A stretch of 64,000 nucleotides of DNA from Rhizobium sp. Root274 (GTDB lineage: Bacteria; Pseudomonadota; Alphaproteobacteria; Rhizobiales; Rhizobiaceae): contig NZ_LMJE01000007.1 in the NCBI RefSeq assembly GCF_001429245.1, positions 62,001 to 126,000 on the forward strand. Reading direction: 5' to 3'. How positions within the stretch are numbered: the first letter of the stretch is position 1; the number at the start of each line of letters is the position of its first letter. Positions 1-8,116 of this stretch are shown piece by piece. The notes below the pieces were generated by a model. The model saw only the letters and a list, made by a program, of their open reading frames with translations, ran no database searches and had not been told where the DNA came from. The translations under genes were made by a program, and so were the position numbers.

Positions 1-1023
1 CAGGGAATGGCCGATCGAACCGGCAAAGCCGCGCACCGGCATGCCGGGGAAACGTTCCGTAAGGGAAGCCTTTTCACGCTGCGTGAGATCCGCGAGACCA
101 GATGCGCCAGAGAAGACGATGGTGTCGTCGGTCGAAAGCGATGAAGCCTCCGGCGTGATCCGGCCGAGGCGCGCCTCAAGCTTGCCCTCATCGCGATTGC
201 CGCGATCCCCTTCGACAGCATCGAGCACCGCATAGATATGCGCGCCGCGAGCTTCGGCATGTTCGCGAGACTCAAGCACCAGGAAGGCGCCGACCGTGCC
301 AAGGATCACGCCACCGCCATTTTCGCCGTCGCGCGACCAGAGCGGCTGCCAGGGGCCCGTCTGGTGGGCGCGAATACCCTCGACCAGAAGCAGGATGTCT
401 GCGCGCTCAGCGATGAAGGCACCGCCGACCAGCGTATGGGTCGACTGACCGGCCTTGATGCGGGCAAAGGCGGTCTCGATCGCGGATATGCCGGCGGACT
501 CCTCACCCATGAAGGTGCGCGAAGATCCGGTGACCTTATGCACGATGGAAATATTGCCGGCGAGCAGGTTAGAGAGCTGCGCGAGGAAGAGCGTCGGGCG
601 AAGCTCGGTGGTCAGCTTCTCGATCAGCAGCCGTTCGCGGTCGTTGCGCTTCAGCGCCTCGTCGACGATGAGGCTGTCGACGGCGATGTCACGCTCGCCG
701 CCGCCTGCCGCCACGATGAGGTCCATCGAGCCGCAAGCATCCACATCGTCCTTCATCCCGGCATCGTCAAGCGCAAGGCCAGCCGCAAACACGCCGAGGC
801 GCTGCCAGTTTTCCATCTGCCGCTGATCCTTGCGGCCGATCTGGGCCGACCAGTCGATCTCAGGCAGACGATGCACGACGTAAGGGCTGAACTTCTCCGT
901 CTCCAGCACCGGCTCGGGTGCCTGGGGAGACGACAGGAGGGCGATATGTGGCTCCTTGCCCGTACCATGGCAGGTAACGATGCCAATCCCGGTGATCACC
1001 ACATCATTCGGCTGTTTGACCAT
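1..1023 (-). CDS. fabF2XL: Ketosynthase-like protein of VLCFA lipid A cluster (FabF2XL type), 3' end cut by window
   Basis: Condensing-enzyme homologue of the cluster that makes the 27-hydroxyoctacosanoyl chain of rhizobial lipid A on AcpXL. The ATG at 1023 opens MVKQPNDVVITGIGIVT, a typical KAS start, and 341 of roughly 400 residues are present. The KAS fold is recognisable, but the active site is not intact. The TACASG motif is replaced by GEESAG, with Glu at position 175 where the nucleophilic Cys should be. The HGT motif is replaced by SGA, with Ser at 305. The second His is kept (GHS, His339). I infer a non-condensing partner, like a polyketide chain-length factor, for the FabF1XL expected just beyond position 1. 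It lies 105 bp after fabZXL on the same strand. Family and cluster are clear; the partner role is inference. Confidence 0.85.
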   Translation of the reverse strand, partial: MVKQPNDVVITGIGIVTCHGTGKEPHIALLSSPQAPEPVLETEKFSPYVVHRLPEIDWSAQIGRKDQRQMENWQRLGVFAAGLALDDAGMKDDVDACGSMDLIVAAGGGERDIAVDSLIVDEALKRNDRERLLIEKLTTELRPTLFLAQLSNLLAGNISIVHKVTGSSRTFMGEESAGISAIETAFARIKAGQSTHTLVGGAFIAERADILLLVEGIRAHQTGPWQPLWSRDGENGGGVILGTVGAFLVLESREHAEARGAHIYAVLDAVEGDRGNRDEGKLEARLGRITPEASSLSTDDTIVFSGASGLADLTQREKASLTERFPGMPVRGFAGSIGHSL

Positions 1024-1128
1024 ATGCAATCCTCTCGCCGACGGGAGGGTCGGCGTTAAAAAGCGGGTTTTCCCGAATAAGGCCCCAAGGTCAAGAGGCG
1101 ATTGCGCCAAAGCGCAGACGTCAGGCCT

Positions 1129-1602
1129 TTAGCCCTGGGCGGCCATGGCGGCAATCAACCCGACTTCCTCGGCGCGTTTGCGCACGATCGGCGCCAGCGG
1201 CACTTCGGAAAAGGCCACGGTACGCAGCTTCAGCTGGGCGTCGCAGACCTTCTTGCCGGCACTGGTGATGCGCGCCTTGGTGACGGCAAAGCCCGATCCG
1301 TCATGCTCCAGCTCCGCCACGATATCGAGGACGGCGCCCGGCTCGACGAAGGTGCGCATCTTGGCGCCATCGACTGACATCAGGAATGGCATGGCGGAAA
1401 AGTCCTTGACCGCGAGCAGCAGCATGCCGGAGGCCTGCGCCATGGTCTCGATCAGCAGAACGCCGGGAACCAGCGGCATGCCGGGGAAATGGCCCTCGAA
1501 GACGGGGCTTTCCATCGGCACGACCGACTGGGCCTTCAAACGACCAAGGCCGAGATCCACGCTCTCGACCTTGTCAATCATCTGGAAATATTCAAGCAGC
1601 AC
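1129..1602 (-). CDS. fabZXL: (3R)-hydroxyacyl-AcpXL dehydratase, FabZ family
   Basis: Hot-dog-fold dehydratase that removes water from beta-hydroxyacyl-ACP during elongation of the lipid A very-long-chain acid. The signature EGHFPGMPLVPGVLLIE carries the catalytic His38 and is followed by Glu52 in IETMAQ. The length of 157 residues is normal for FabZ. I chose a GTG start at 1602 because AGAAGGACGG lies about 10 nt upstream; an internal Met at residue 8 is the alternative. It follows acpXL by 27 bp, so the two are co-transcribed. The XL assignment rests on the adjacent acpXL, since a housekeeping fabZ normally sits beside lpxD and lpxA. Confidence 0.9.
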   Translation of the reverse strand: MLLEYFQMIDKVESVDLGLGRLKAQSVVPMESPVFEGHFPGMPLVPGVLLIETMAQASGMLLLAVKDFSAMPFLMSVDGAKMRTFVEPGAVLDIVAELEHDGSGFAVTKARITSAGKKVCDAQLKLRTVAFSEVPLAPIVRKRAEEVGLIAAMAAQG

Positions 1603-1629
1603 GGGGATTTCCGTCCTTCTGCAGACGGA

Positions 1630-1908
1630 TCAGCCCTTGGCGGCCTTGAGCTCGTCGATCTTGGCACAGAGGTTCTTCAGCACGAAGTATTCCTCGGTCG
1701 AGACCTTGCCTTCGTTGACTTCCTGGGTCCACTGCTCGAGCGGGATCTTGATGCCGAATTCCTTGTCGATCGCAAAGACGATGTCGAGGAAGTCGAGGCT
1801 GTCGATGCCGAGGTCATCAATCGTGTGGCTTTCCGGCGTAATCGTCTCGCGATCGATTTCGCTGGTGTCAGCAATGATGTCGGCAACTTTGTCGAATGTA
1901 GCGGTCAC
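1630..1908 (-). CDS. acpXL: Dedicated acyl carrier protein AcpXL
   Basis: Specialised acyl carrier protein that carries the growing 28-carbon hydroxy acid for transfer to lipid A by LpxXL. It has 92 residues, is acidic, and carries the phosphopantetheine site DSLDFLD with Ser37. It is longer than housekeeping ACP, with a C-terminal extension rich in Lys and Glu, as expected for AcpXL. The start is a GTG at 1908 preceded by TGAGGT. It is the first gene of the cluster acpXL-fabZXL-fabF2XL and has its own upstream region after hemN. AcpXL is characteristic of Rhizobiales, so it also supports the taxonomic placement. Confidence 0.93.
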   Translation of the reverse strand: MTATFDKVADIIADTSEIDRETITPESHTIDDLGIDSLDFLDIVFAIDKEFGIKIPLEQWTQEVNEGKVSTEEYFVLKNLCAKIDELKAAKG

Positions 1909-1941
1909 GCCAGTACCTCATATGTCTCAAATTCTGTGTTC

Positions 1942-1970
1942 CACATAGGGAAAACAGGGGGAAATGCCAA
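1942..1970 (-). promoter_or_regulatory. Candidate promoter of the acpXL cluster
   Basis: Read on the minus strand, TTGGCA (1970-1965) is followed after 17 bp by TATGTG (1947-1942). The -35 matches five of six consensus bases; the -10 is weak. The implied leader to the GTG of acpXL is about 27 nt. The gap between hemN and acpXL must hold the promoter if the cluster is not read through from hemN. Confidence 0.3.
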
Positions 1971-2013
1971 TGGCCGTTTTTCGCGACCACGACATTTGGC
2001 CTTGAGGTGTTGC

Positions 2014-3363
2014 CTAAACAGCAATGGAATGGCGGCCTTTGCCGTTGGCGAGATAGCTGTCGAAGACGGCCGCAATCGTGCGCGCGAAGGGTCGGCCAGC
2101 CTCGGTGATGGTGAAGCGATCGCCCTCCAGCCGACAGATATCGTCCTGATTGGACCCGACGAAGCTACGCGCCTCCCCGACGATCGCCTCCGCATCGGCA
2201 CCGAATTCGGCCCGCAGCGCGTCGAAGGAGAGCTCGAAGCGGCACATGATCTCCTCGATCACCCGGCGCCGCATGCGGTCGTCGTCACTCACGGCAACGC
2301 CGCGCACGGCAGCCAGTCCCTCATTATCAGCCATGCGCTGGTATTCGCCGGTTGCCGGCATGTTCTGCACATAGCCCTGCGGCAATTGCCCGATTGATGA
2401 GGCACCGAGCCCGATCAGAGCATCGGCGGCATCGACGGTGTAACCCTGAAAATTGCGGCGAAGGCGCCCTTCCCGCTGGGCGATCGCCATGCTGTCGGTG
2501 GGACGAGCGAAATGGTCGATACCAACAGGCTCGTAGCCTGCCTCCACTAGCATGCGCGCGGCCAGGTTCATCTGGGCAAACCGCGCCTCGATGCCCGGCA
2601 GCACCTCTTCCTTGATCATCGTCTGGTGCTTCTTCATCCAGGGCACATGGGCGTAGCCAAAGAGCGCGATGCGGTCGGGCGAAAGCGAGAGGATGTCGCG
2701 CACCGTTTCGGCGAGCGTTTCCTCCGTCTGGTGCGGCAGGCCGTACAGGATGTCGCAATTGACCGAATGAACGCCCCGCGCCCTGACAGCATCAACCACT
2801 GACTTCGTATGTTCGAAAGTCTGGATACGGTTGATCGCGCGCTGCACGTCAGGGTGGAAGTCCTGAACGCCGAGGCTGGCGCGGGTCATGCCGATCTCAG
2901 CCAATGCATTATAGCGCGGTTCGTCCAGATCGTTCGGATCCATCTCGACGCTGATCTCGACCTCGTCGGAGAAGTGGAAGGCCTCACGTAGCGCCCCCAT
3001 AAGATCGACGAGATCATCCGGTCGCACCATGGTCGGCGAGCCGCCGCCAAAATGCACGGCAGTCACGACTGCATCGCGGTTGACCAGCTTTCCGACGGTT
3101 GCGATTTCTTTTTTCAACGATTCCAGATAGATCGTGATAGGCTCATATCTCAATGTATGCTTGGTATGGCAGGCGCAGAACCAGCAGAGCCGATCGCAAT
3201 AGGGAATATGCAGGTAAAGCGACAGCTTCTGCTCACCCGTGATCGCCTGCAGCCAATCTGCGTAAACGCCAGAATCCACACCTTCATGAAAGTGCGGCGC
3301 CGTGGGATAACTGGTGTAGCGCGGAACGGCTCCGGAATATTTCTTGAGAAGTGAATCTGGCAT
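2014..3363 (-). CDS. hemN: Oxygen-independent coproporphyrinogen III dehydrogenase (radical SAM)
   Basis: Converts coproporphyrinogen III to protoporphyrinogen IX without oxygen, in the cytoplasm. The radical SAM cluster ligands are in PYCDRLCWFCAC (Cys56, Cys60, Cys63, plus Cys65), followed by the SAM-binding GGGSPT. The start chosen is the ATG at 3363 (MPDSLLKKYSGAVPRYTSYP), which gives 449 residues, the usual HemN length; an upstream in-frame start would add 19 unconserved residues. It diverges from fnrN, and an FNR/FixK box lies 66 bp upstream of its start. Expression under low oxygen by FnrN or FixK is therefore very likely. Confidence 0.93.
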   Translation of the reverse strand: MPDSLLKKYSGAVPRYTSYPTAPHFHEGVDSGVYADWLQAITGEQKLSLYLHIPYCDRLCWFCACHTKHTLRYEPITIYLESLKKEIATVGKLVNRDAVVTAVHFGGGSPTMVRPDDLVDLMGALREAFHFSDEVEISVEMDPNDLDEPRYNALAEIGMTRASLGVQDFHPDVQRAINRIQTFEHTKSVVDAVRARGVHSVNCDILYGLPHQTEETLAETVRDILSLSPDRIALFGYAHVPWMKKHQTMIKEEVLPGIEARFAQMNLAARMLVEAGYEPVGIDHFARPTDSMAIAQREGRLRRNFQGYTVDAADALIGLGASSIGQLPQGYVQNMPATGEYQRMADNEGLAAVRGVAVSDDDRMRRRVIEEIMCRFELSFDALRAEFGADAEAIVGEARSFVGSNQDDICRLEGDRFTITEAGRPFARTIAAVFDSYLANGKGRHSIAV

Positions 3364-3428
3364 GATCTGCGAGGCCCCGAAGCTATGTCGACTACGACCA
3401 AAGATAGCGCTGTGCGACAATGCGGCCT

Positions 3429-3442
3429 TTGACTTCGATCAA
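3429..3442. promoter_or_regulatory. FNR/FixK-type anaerobox between hemN and fnrN
   Basis: The sequence TTGACTTCGATCAA fits TTGA(T/C)-N4-(G/A)TCAA, the site bound by FnrN and FixK; on the other strand it reads TTGATCGAAGTCAA. It lies between the divergent starts of hemN (3363) and fnrN (3552), so it can control hemN and autoregulate fnrN. Only one convincing box is seen; some rhizobial fnrN genes have two. Confidence 0.82.
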
Positions 3443-3551
3443 TTTGATGTTACATTTCTCAAGTAAGTTCTACGGAACTCAAAGGCCGAAAAGGCCATTC
3501 AGGTCGTTCGACGCACAGTAATGTCGCACGGCCTCCCAGGGCGACGTGATC

Positions 3552-4277
3552 ATGGACACCTATCTCAAGCATGTGCCGGAATGCGAAGCACCGGGCGTTT
3601 GTCGGGCCTGCGAGGCGCGTCACGGCGGGCTGTGTTCGGTCCTGACGGCCGGACAGCTGACGGAACTGAACCGTCACTCGATCCGCAGGCGAATCGAAGC
3701 AGGCAATGAGGTGATCGGCCAGGGTGAGACCGTCGGCAGCTACAGCAACATCCTCAAAGGTGTGATCAAGCTGTCCAAGATGATGGCCGATGGCCGCCAG
3801 CAGATCGTCGGCCTGCAGTTTGCGCCCGATTTTCTCGGCCGGCCCTTCCTCCGTGAAAGCACGATCACGGCAGAAGCTGCCACTGACACTGAAATCTGCA
3901 CCTTCCCGCGCAATGTCGTCGACCGCATGGTCGGCGAAGTGCCCGACATGGAGCGCAAGCTGCACAACCAGTCGCTCAAGGAGCTGGACGAAGCGCGCGA
4001 GTGGATGCTGACGCTGGGCCGTAAGACGGCGCAGGAAAAGGTGGCCAACTTCCTCTACCTGATCGCCACCCACATTGATCCGGACCGGGGCAATGCACAG
4101 ACCTTCGACCTGCCGTTGTCGCGGGCCGATATTGCGGACTTCCTCGGCCTCACGATCGAAACGGTGAGCCGTCAGATGACCAAGCTGCGCAAGGACGGCA
4201 TCATCGTGATCGAGAACAATCGTCACGTGATCGTGCCAAAGCTCGAGCGCCTGCGCGACGCAGCCGGCATCGACTGA
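3552..4277 (+). CDS. fnrN: Oxygen-sensing Crp/Fnr-family regulator FnrN
   Basis: Cytoplasmic transcription factor with an oxygen-labile iron-sulfur cluster; it activates microaerobic genes. The N-terminal cysteines follow the FnrN pattern: Cys17-x2-Cys20-x7-Cys28, with the central ligand Cys116 (an additional Cys11 is present). A cNMP-like beta-barrel follows. The C-terminal helix-turn-helix has ADIADFLGLTIETVSRQ, whose Glu and Ser-Arg are the residues that read TTGAT half-sites. The ATG at 3552 was chosen; a GTG six bases upstream is in frame and possible. It diverges from hemN with an anaerobox between them. The family is certain, and the FnrN subtype (rather than FixK) is strongly supported by the cysteines. 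Confidence 0.92.
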   Translation: MDTYLKHVPECEAPGVCRACEARHGGLCSVLTAGQLTELNRHSIRRRIEAGNEVIGQGETVGSYSNILKGVIKLSKMMADGRQQIVGLQFAPDFLGRPFLRESTITAEAATDTEICTFPRNVVDRMVGEVPDMERKLHNQSLKELDEAREWMLTLGRKTAQEKVANFLYLIATHIDPDRGNAQTFDLPLSRADIADFLGLTIETVSRQMTKLRKDGIIVIENNRHVIVPKLERLRDAAGID

Positions 4278-4290
4278 CCGAAGGCTCGAA

Positions 4291-4719
4291 TTACTGCGAA
4301 ATCATGATCCGCGTGTTGCCGAGCCCGTTTTGACGGGCGAGCTGGTAGAACTGTGCTGCATTGTCGGGATGGAGCCTCACACGTCCATGGGACGCCGGAT
4401 GCCCGAGATGCTTCACGTCGAACGTGGCATGCACGGCATATCCACCGTTGAAGAAAATGGCATAAGGCATGGGCGTGTTGTCATACTTGCGCGAACGATG
4501 ATGAAGCGACGCCCATTTGGCTCGCCAAGAGCCGGTTGGCGTTGAATAGCCCGACCTTCCCGTCGAAACCTTCCAGCGATACCGAACGACCCCGTCCTCG
4601 CTCACCGTCATAGTCTGCGCCGAAAGACTGACGCGGGCGACGAGCGAACTGGCGTCTGCCGATACCGGCGAGAACGCCGCAATAATCAATGATGCCCCCA
4701 ACGCTGCCGTGGTGCGCAT
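4291..4719 (-). CDS. Secreted YkuD-fold (L,D-transpeptidase-like) protein lacking the catalytic Cys
   Basis: The N-terminus MRTTAALGASLIIAAFSPVS looks like a Sec signal peptide, so the mature protein should be periplasmic. The body matches the YkuD fold: a STPTGSW stretch, then HATFDVKHLGHPASHG. L,D-transpeptidases end this motif as SHGCxR; here it reads SHGRVRLHP with Arg113 (codon CGT) in place of the catalytic Cys (TGT would restore it). It has 142 residues with the chosen start at 4719; an upstream ATG at 4785 would place extra residues before the signal. It converges on fnrN. It may be a pseudoenzyme, a recent inactivating mutation or a sequencing error. Confidence 0.78.
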   Translation of the reverse strand: MRTTAALGASLIIAAFSPVSADASSLVARVSLSAQTMTVSEDGVVRYRWKVSTGRSGYSTPTGSWRAKWASLHHRSRKYDNTPMPYAIFFNGGYAVHATFDVKHLGHPASHGRVRLHPDNAAQFYQLARQNGLGNTRIMISQ

Positions 4720-4838
4720 GTTTAGCCCCGCAGGGCACCCCTTTGCCCTGCCACAGTGTAGGTTGCGCCGGGAAAAAGAAAACATGGGCCGCAGCGATGC
4801 CCAAAAAGGGTCAAGGCGTGGTTTCGGCAGCCTGATGG

Positions 4839-5813
4839 TCAGAGGTAAGAGACAAGCGCCACAAGCGCCGTCAGCGCCGCAAGCAGGCTGCAGGCCGTGT
4901 AGAACACGCAGACCCCGGTGAGAATGTCGGGAAGCGTTGCAGCCGGTCGGCCGGCGGCATACATCATGGGCTCGCTGACACGCACGCCGCCATAGACGCG
5001 GGGACCGGCGAGTTGAAGATCGAGAGCACCTGCCATGGCCGATTCCGGCCAGCCGGAATTCGGAGAGCGGTGCAGCCCGCTGTCACGCAGCGCAGCAGAC
5101 ATTGACCGACGTCCAGCCGCAGGCTTTAGCCTGATGGCTGCTGCAGCAGCAATCAGCAGCGCCGACAGCCGGGCAGCCGGCCAGTTGGCGAGATCGTCCA
5201 GCCGCGCCGAGGCCCAGCCGAACTCGAGAAAACGCTCGTTCTTGTGGCCGATCATCGAATCGGCGGTGTTGAGCATCTTGTAGGCGAGCAGCCCCGGCAG
5301 GCCAGCAAGCGCATACCAGAAGACAGGCGCCACCACGCCATCGGCAAAATTCTCCGAAAGGCTCTCGATCGCCGCGCGACAGACACCGGACTGGTCGAGC
5401 GTATTGGGATCGCGACCGACGATCATGGCGACCGCACGGCGCCCACCGGCAAGACCGTCGGACCTCAGACCCTCCGCCACGGCAAGCACATGATCGCCGA
5501 GGCTCTTTTGCGCCAGGAATACCGCAACCACAACGATTTCCAGCAACAACCCGACCAGGCCGAGCCTTGATGCCAGCTGGGACAGAATTGCTCCGGTTAC
5601 CACCGCGAGCAGGAGAAGCGCAAGGATGGTCAAAACGCCGTTCAACCGCCGTCCCTCAGGCGTAAATCCCTTTCCATTCAGACGTCGCTCAAAGGCGTCG
5701 ATCCCCTTGCCGAAGATCACCACCGGATGCGGCACCTGTCGCCACAGCCAGGGGGGATCGCCGATGATGCGGTCGAGAACAAGGGCGAAGAAAAGAAGGA
5801 CAAGATGGATCAT
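4839..5813 (-). CDS. cobD: Adenosylcobinamide-phosphate synthase CobD (CbiB family)
   Basis: Integral membrane enzyme that attaches the aminopropanol(-phosphate) arm to adenosylcobyric acid in cobalamin synthesis. It starts MIHLVLLFFALVLDRIIGDP, with the typical N-terminal membrane segment and D-R-x-x-G-D-P motif, then HPVVIFGK. Several hydrophobic segments follow, and the segment SENFADGVVAPVFWY is diagnostic of the CbiB/CobD family. The 324 residues are normal. It is the last gene of cobA-cobB-cobC-cobD, 3 bp after cobC. Its substrate arm is likely supplied by CobC. Confidence 0.93.
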   Translation of the reverse strand: MIHLVLLFFALVLDRIIGDPPWLWRQVPHPVVIFGKGIDAFERRLNGKGFTPEGRRLNGVLTILALLLLAVVTGAILSQLASRLGLVGLLLEIVVVAVFLAQKSLGDHVLAVAEGLRSDGLAGGRRAVAMIVGRDPNTLDQSGVCRAAIESLSENFADGVVAPVFWYALAGLPGLLAYKMLNTADSMIGHKNERFLEFGWASARLDDLANWPAARLSALLIAAAAAIRLKPAAGRRSMSAALRDSGLHRSPNSGWPESAMAGALDLQLAGPRVYGGVRVSEPMMYAAGRPAATLPDILTGVCVFYTACSLLAALTALVALVSYL

Positions 5814-5816
5814 GGT

Positions 5817-6815
5817 TCAGCGGTTACGCCACACCTTGAGCGCTTCGGCAAGCCGGCGATCACCGTCTTGATCGGGAGACAGCCCGAAGCGCAGCCAGTC
5901 GCCCCGGTAGTCGAACTTGCGGGTCAGAATGTGATGGCGGCAAAGATGGGTGTGCAGGTCCCCTGCCCTTTGATCCTCCACCAGCGTCAAAAGGCCGGCC
6001 TCCCCACGAATTTCGAGCCCGGCATCGCGAAGCACGGCATGGAGCGCGTGACAGCGCTCTGCGATCTTGCCCCGGATCGGCTCGACATTGGAAGAGAGCA
6101 AGTCGGCCGCAATTTCCAGAGCAGGACCGGACACGGCCCAGGGGCCGAGCCATTCGGCGAATTGACTGGTAATCCGCTCGTCTGCGATGACGAAACCGAG
6201 GCGGATCCCGGCGAGGCCGAAGAACTTGCCGAAGGATCGGAAGATGATGACCGAGGGGTGGGCCGAGCCCGCCATGCTCAGCTGCGGAAGTACATCACCG
6301 AATGCTTCGTCGATAACGAGCAGGCCACCGTTGCGACCCACCTCTTCCGCCAGCAGCGTCAACCGTTCGGGCGAGAAGGCACGCGCATCCGGATTGTTCG
6401 GATTGACCACGACAACGAGGCCGTGGTTCCGCGTGATGGCATCGAGATCGGCGATCTGGTCGACGGCAAGCCCCGCCTGCTGGAAGGCTCGGGCATATTC
6501 GCCATAGGTCGGAGACAGAATGGCAACGCGGGCGCCCGGCCGCACGAGGCGCGGCAGAAGCTGGATGACCGACTGAGTACCAGGGACCGGCAGAGGCAGC
6601 CGATGGCCGGAGCGATAGTAGTGACGCGCAGCGTCGCGCGCGGCCTGCTCGCGCTCTTGATCCGGCAGGCGGTGCCAGGCGCGGGGCGAAATCTCTGGCA
6701 AAGGCGGCGGGCACGGGTTGATGCCGGTCGACAGATCGAGCCAGTCCTCGATACGCCCGCCATAAAGCTCGGCCGCGGCCGCAAGGCCGCCGCCATGCTG
6801 GATCGGCGCGCTCAT
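5817..6815 (-). CDS. cobC: Threonine-phosphate decarboxylase CobC (PLP aminotransferase fold)
   Basis: Supplies (R)-1-amino-2-propanol phosphate for the nucleotide loop of cobalamin. It belongs to the class I/II aminotransferase fold: LDLSTGINPCPPPLP at the N-terminus, VVVNPNNPDARAF in the middle, and the PLP-binding Lys in RSFGKFFGLAGIRLGF. It has 332 residues. It overlaps cobB by 4 bp upstream and is followed by cobD after 3 bp, so all are translated from one message. The histidinol-phosphate aminotransferase HisC is a paralogue, but the cob context decides the call. Confidence 0.92.
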   Translation of the reverse strand: MSAPIQHGGGLAAAAELYGGRIEDWLDLSTGINPCPPPLPEISPRAWHRLPDQEREQAARDAARHYYRSGHRLPLPVPGTQSVIQLLPRLVRPGARVAILSPTYGEYARAFQQAGLAVDQIADLDAITRNHGLVVVVNPNNPDARAFSPERLTLLAEEVGRNGGLLVIDEAFGDVLPQLSMAGSAHPSVIIFRSFGKFFGLAGIRLGFVIADERITSQFAEWLGPWAVSGPALEIAADLLSSNVEPIRGKIAERCHALHAVLRDAGLEIRGEAGLLTLVEDQRAGDLHTHLCRHHILTRKFDYRGDWLRFGLSPDQDGDRRLAEALKVWRNR

Positions 6816-8116
6816 GCGACATCTCCAATCCGGTCGATGAGATGCATATAGGATCCAGATACTCTGCCCAGCCGCAGGCCGAACGTTCCGAGCGGCTCAC
6901 CCATCGCGTCCTCCGCCTCAAAGAGACGTTCGGCAGCGCCTTCCGACACCACAGTCGAATAATGGAATTCATGGGCAGAAAAAGAACCGGGCAGCAGATC
7001 CTGCGCCAAGGATCTCAACCGACGATAGCCGAGATGGCGCGCGCGGGTCGCATAGCTGGTGACAAGCGGCAACAGGCCGAGCATCTGATGTGGCTCGCCT
7101 GCGGCATCGACAAGGCCCTCGCCGAGAACCATGTAGCCGCCGCATTCGCCGTAGACGCTCGCACCTCGGCTGACGGCACTTTCCATCCCGGCTTTGAAGG
7201 TCTGCGCTGCCGCGATCCGGCCGGAATGCAGTTCCGGATAACCGCCAGGCAGATATACGGCACCAGCAGCCTTTGACGGCGCCTCGTCGGCGAGTGGCGA
7301 GAAGAAGGACAATTCGGCGCCCTGGCGTTGCCAGCCGTCCAGCAGGTGCGGATAGGAAAAGGCAAAGGCAATGTCGCGTGCAACCGCGATGTGTTGGGCG
7401 AATGGGGCGATCCCGACAGGAACGGGAGAAGGCTGCGAGACGAACCCGGTCTCCGCCAGCCCCGTCAGCGCCGAAAGATCACAGCCGTCTTCAATCGCAT
7501 CGGCAGCCGCTTCAATGAAAGCTTCGAGCGCCGCATGTTCACCGGCCTGCACGAGGCCAAGATGCCGTTCCGGCAGATGCAGGCCTGGGCTGGACCGCAC
7601 TACGCCGACAACCGCAAGGCCAGTGCCCTGCAATGCGGCGCGCAGCATGGCTTCGTGTCTAGCGCTGCCAACCTTGTTGAGGATGACGCCCGCCACCTGC
7701 ACATCGGCACGGTACCGGGCAAATCCGGTCGCGATCGCCGCGACCGATTGTGACATTCGCGCACAATCGATCACAAGAACGACCGGAAGCGACAAGAGGG
7801 CTGCGAGATCGGCGGCGCTGCCCGTGCCATCGGCCGCACCGTCGAACAGGCCCATCATCGCCTCGATGATGAGAAGGCCCTCCTCAAACGACCGGTGCGC
7901 CTGATCCGCCAAGACGGCGGGGCGCATGGCCCAGGGGTCGAAATTAAAGCAGGTGCGCCCCGAGGCCGCGGCATGAAAGGCAGGGTCGATATAGTCGGGG
8001 CCGGCCTTGCCAGGCGCCACCTTGATCCCGCGCCGCGACAGCGCCCGCATCAATCCGAGCGTCACCACCGTCTTGCCGGAACCGGAGGACGGCGCGGCGA
8101 TGACAAGCCCGCTCAT
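6812..8116 (-). CDS. cobB: Hydrogenobyrinic acid a,c-diamide synthase CobB
   Basis: Amidates the a and c acetate side chains of hydrogenobyrinic acid with glutamine and ATP. The P-loop SSGSGKT is at residues 10-16, in the dethiobiotin-synthetase-like N-domain. The C-terminal class I glutamine amidotransferase domain has its nucleophile in VYGECGGYMVLGEGL. The 434 residues match the family. It overlaps cobA by 4 bp upstream and cobC by 4 bp downstream. Confidence 0.93.
   Translation of the reverse strand: MSGLVIAAPSSGSGKTVVTLGLMRALSRRGIKVAPGKAGPDYIDPAFHAAASGRTCFNFDPWAMRPAVLADQAHRSFEEGLLIIEAMMGLFDGAADGTGSAADLAALLSLPVVLVIDCARMSQSVAAIATGFARYRADVQVAGVILNKVGSARHEAMLRAALQGTGLAVVGVVRSSPGLHLPERHLGLVQAGEHAALEAFIEAAADAIEDGCDLSALTGLAETGFVSQPSPVPVGIAPFAQHIAVARDIAFAFSYPHLLDGWQRQGAELSFFSPLADEAPSKAAGAVYLPGGYPELHSGRIAAAQTFKAGMESAVSRGASVYGECGGYMVLGEGLVDAAGEPHQMLGLLPLVTSYATRARHLGYRRLRSLAQDLLPGSFSAHEFHYSTVVSEGAAERLFEAEDAMGEPLGTFGLRLGRVSGSYMHLIDRIGDVA

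Noticed and set aside
3484..3496. Inverted repeat GGCCGAAAAGGCC upstream of fnrN
   Set aside because: A 4-bp arm hairpin in GC-rich DNA is expected by chance.
3459..4226. Long minus-strand frame opposite fnrN
   Set aside because: It is the antisense shadow of a complete FnrN gene with intact iron-sulfur and DNA-binding motifs; its own translation has no recognisable domain.
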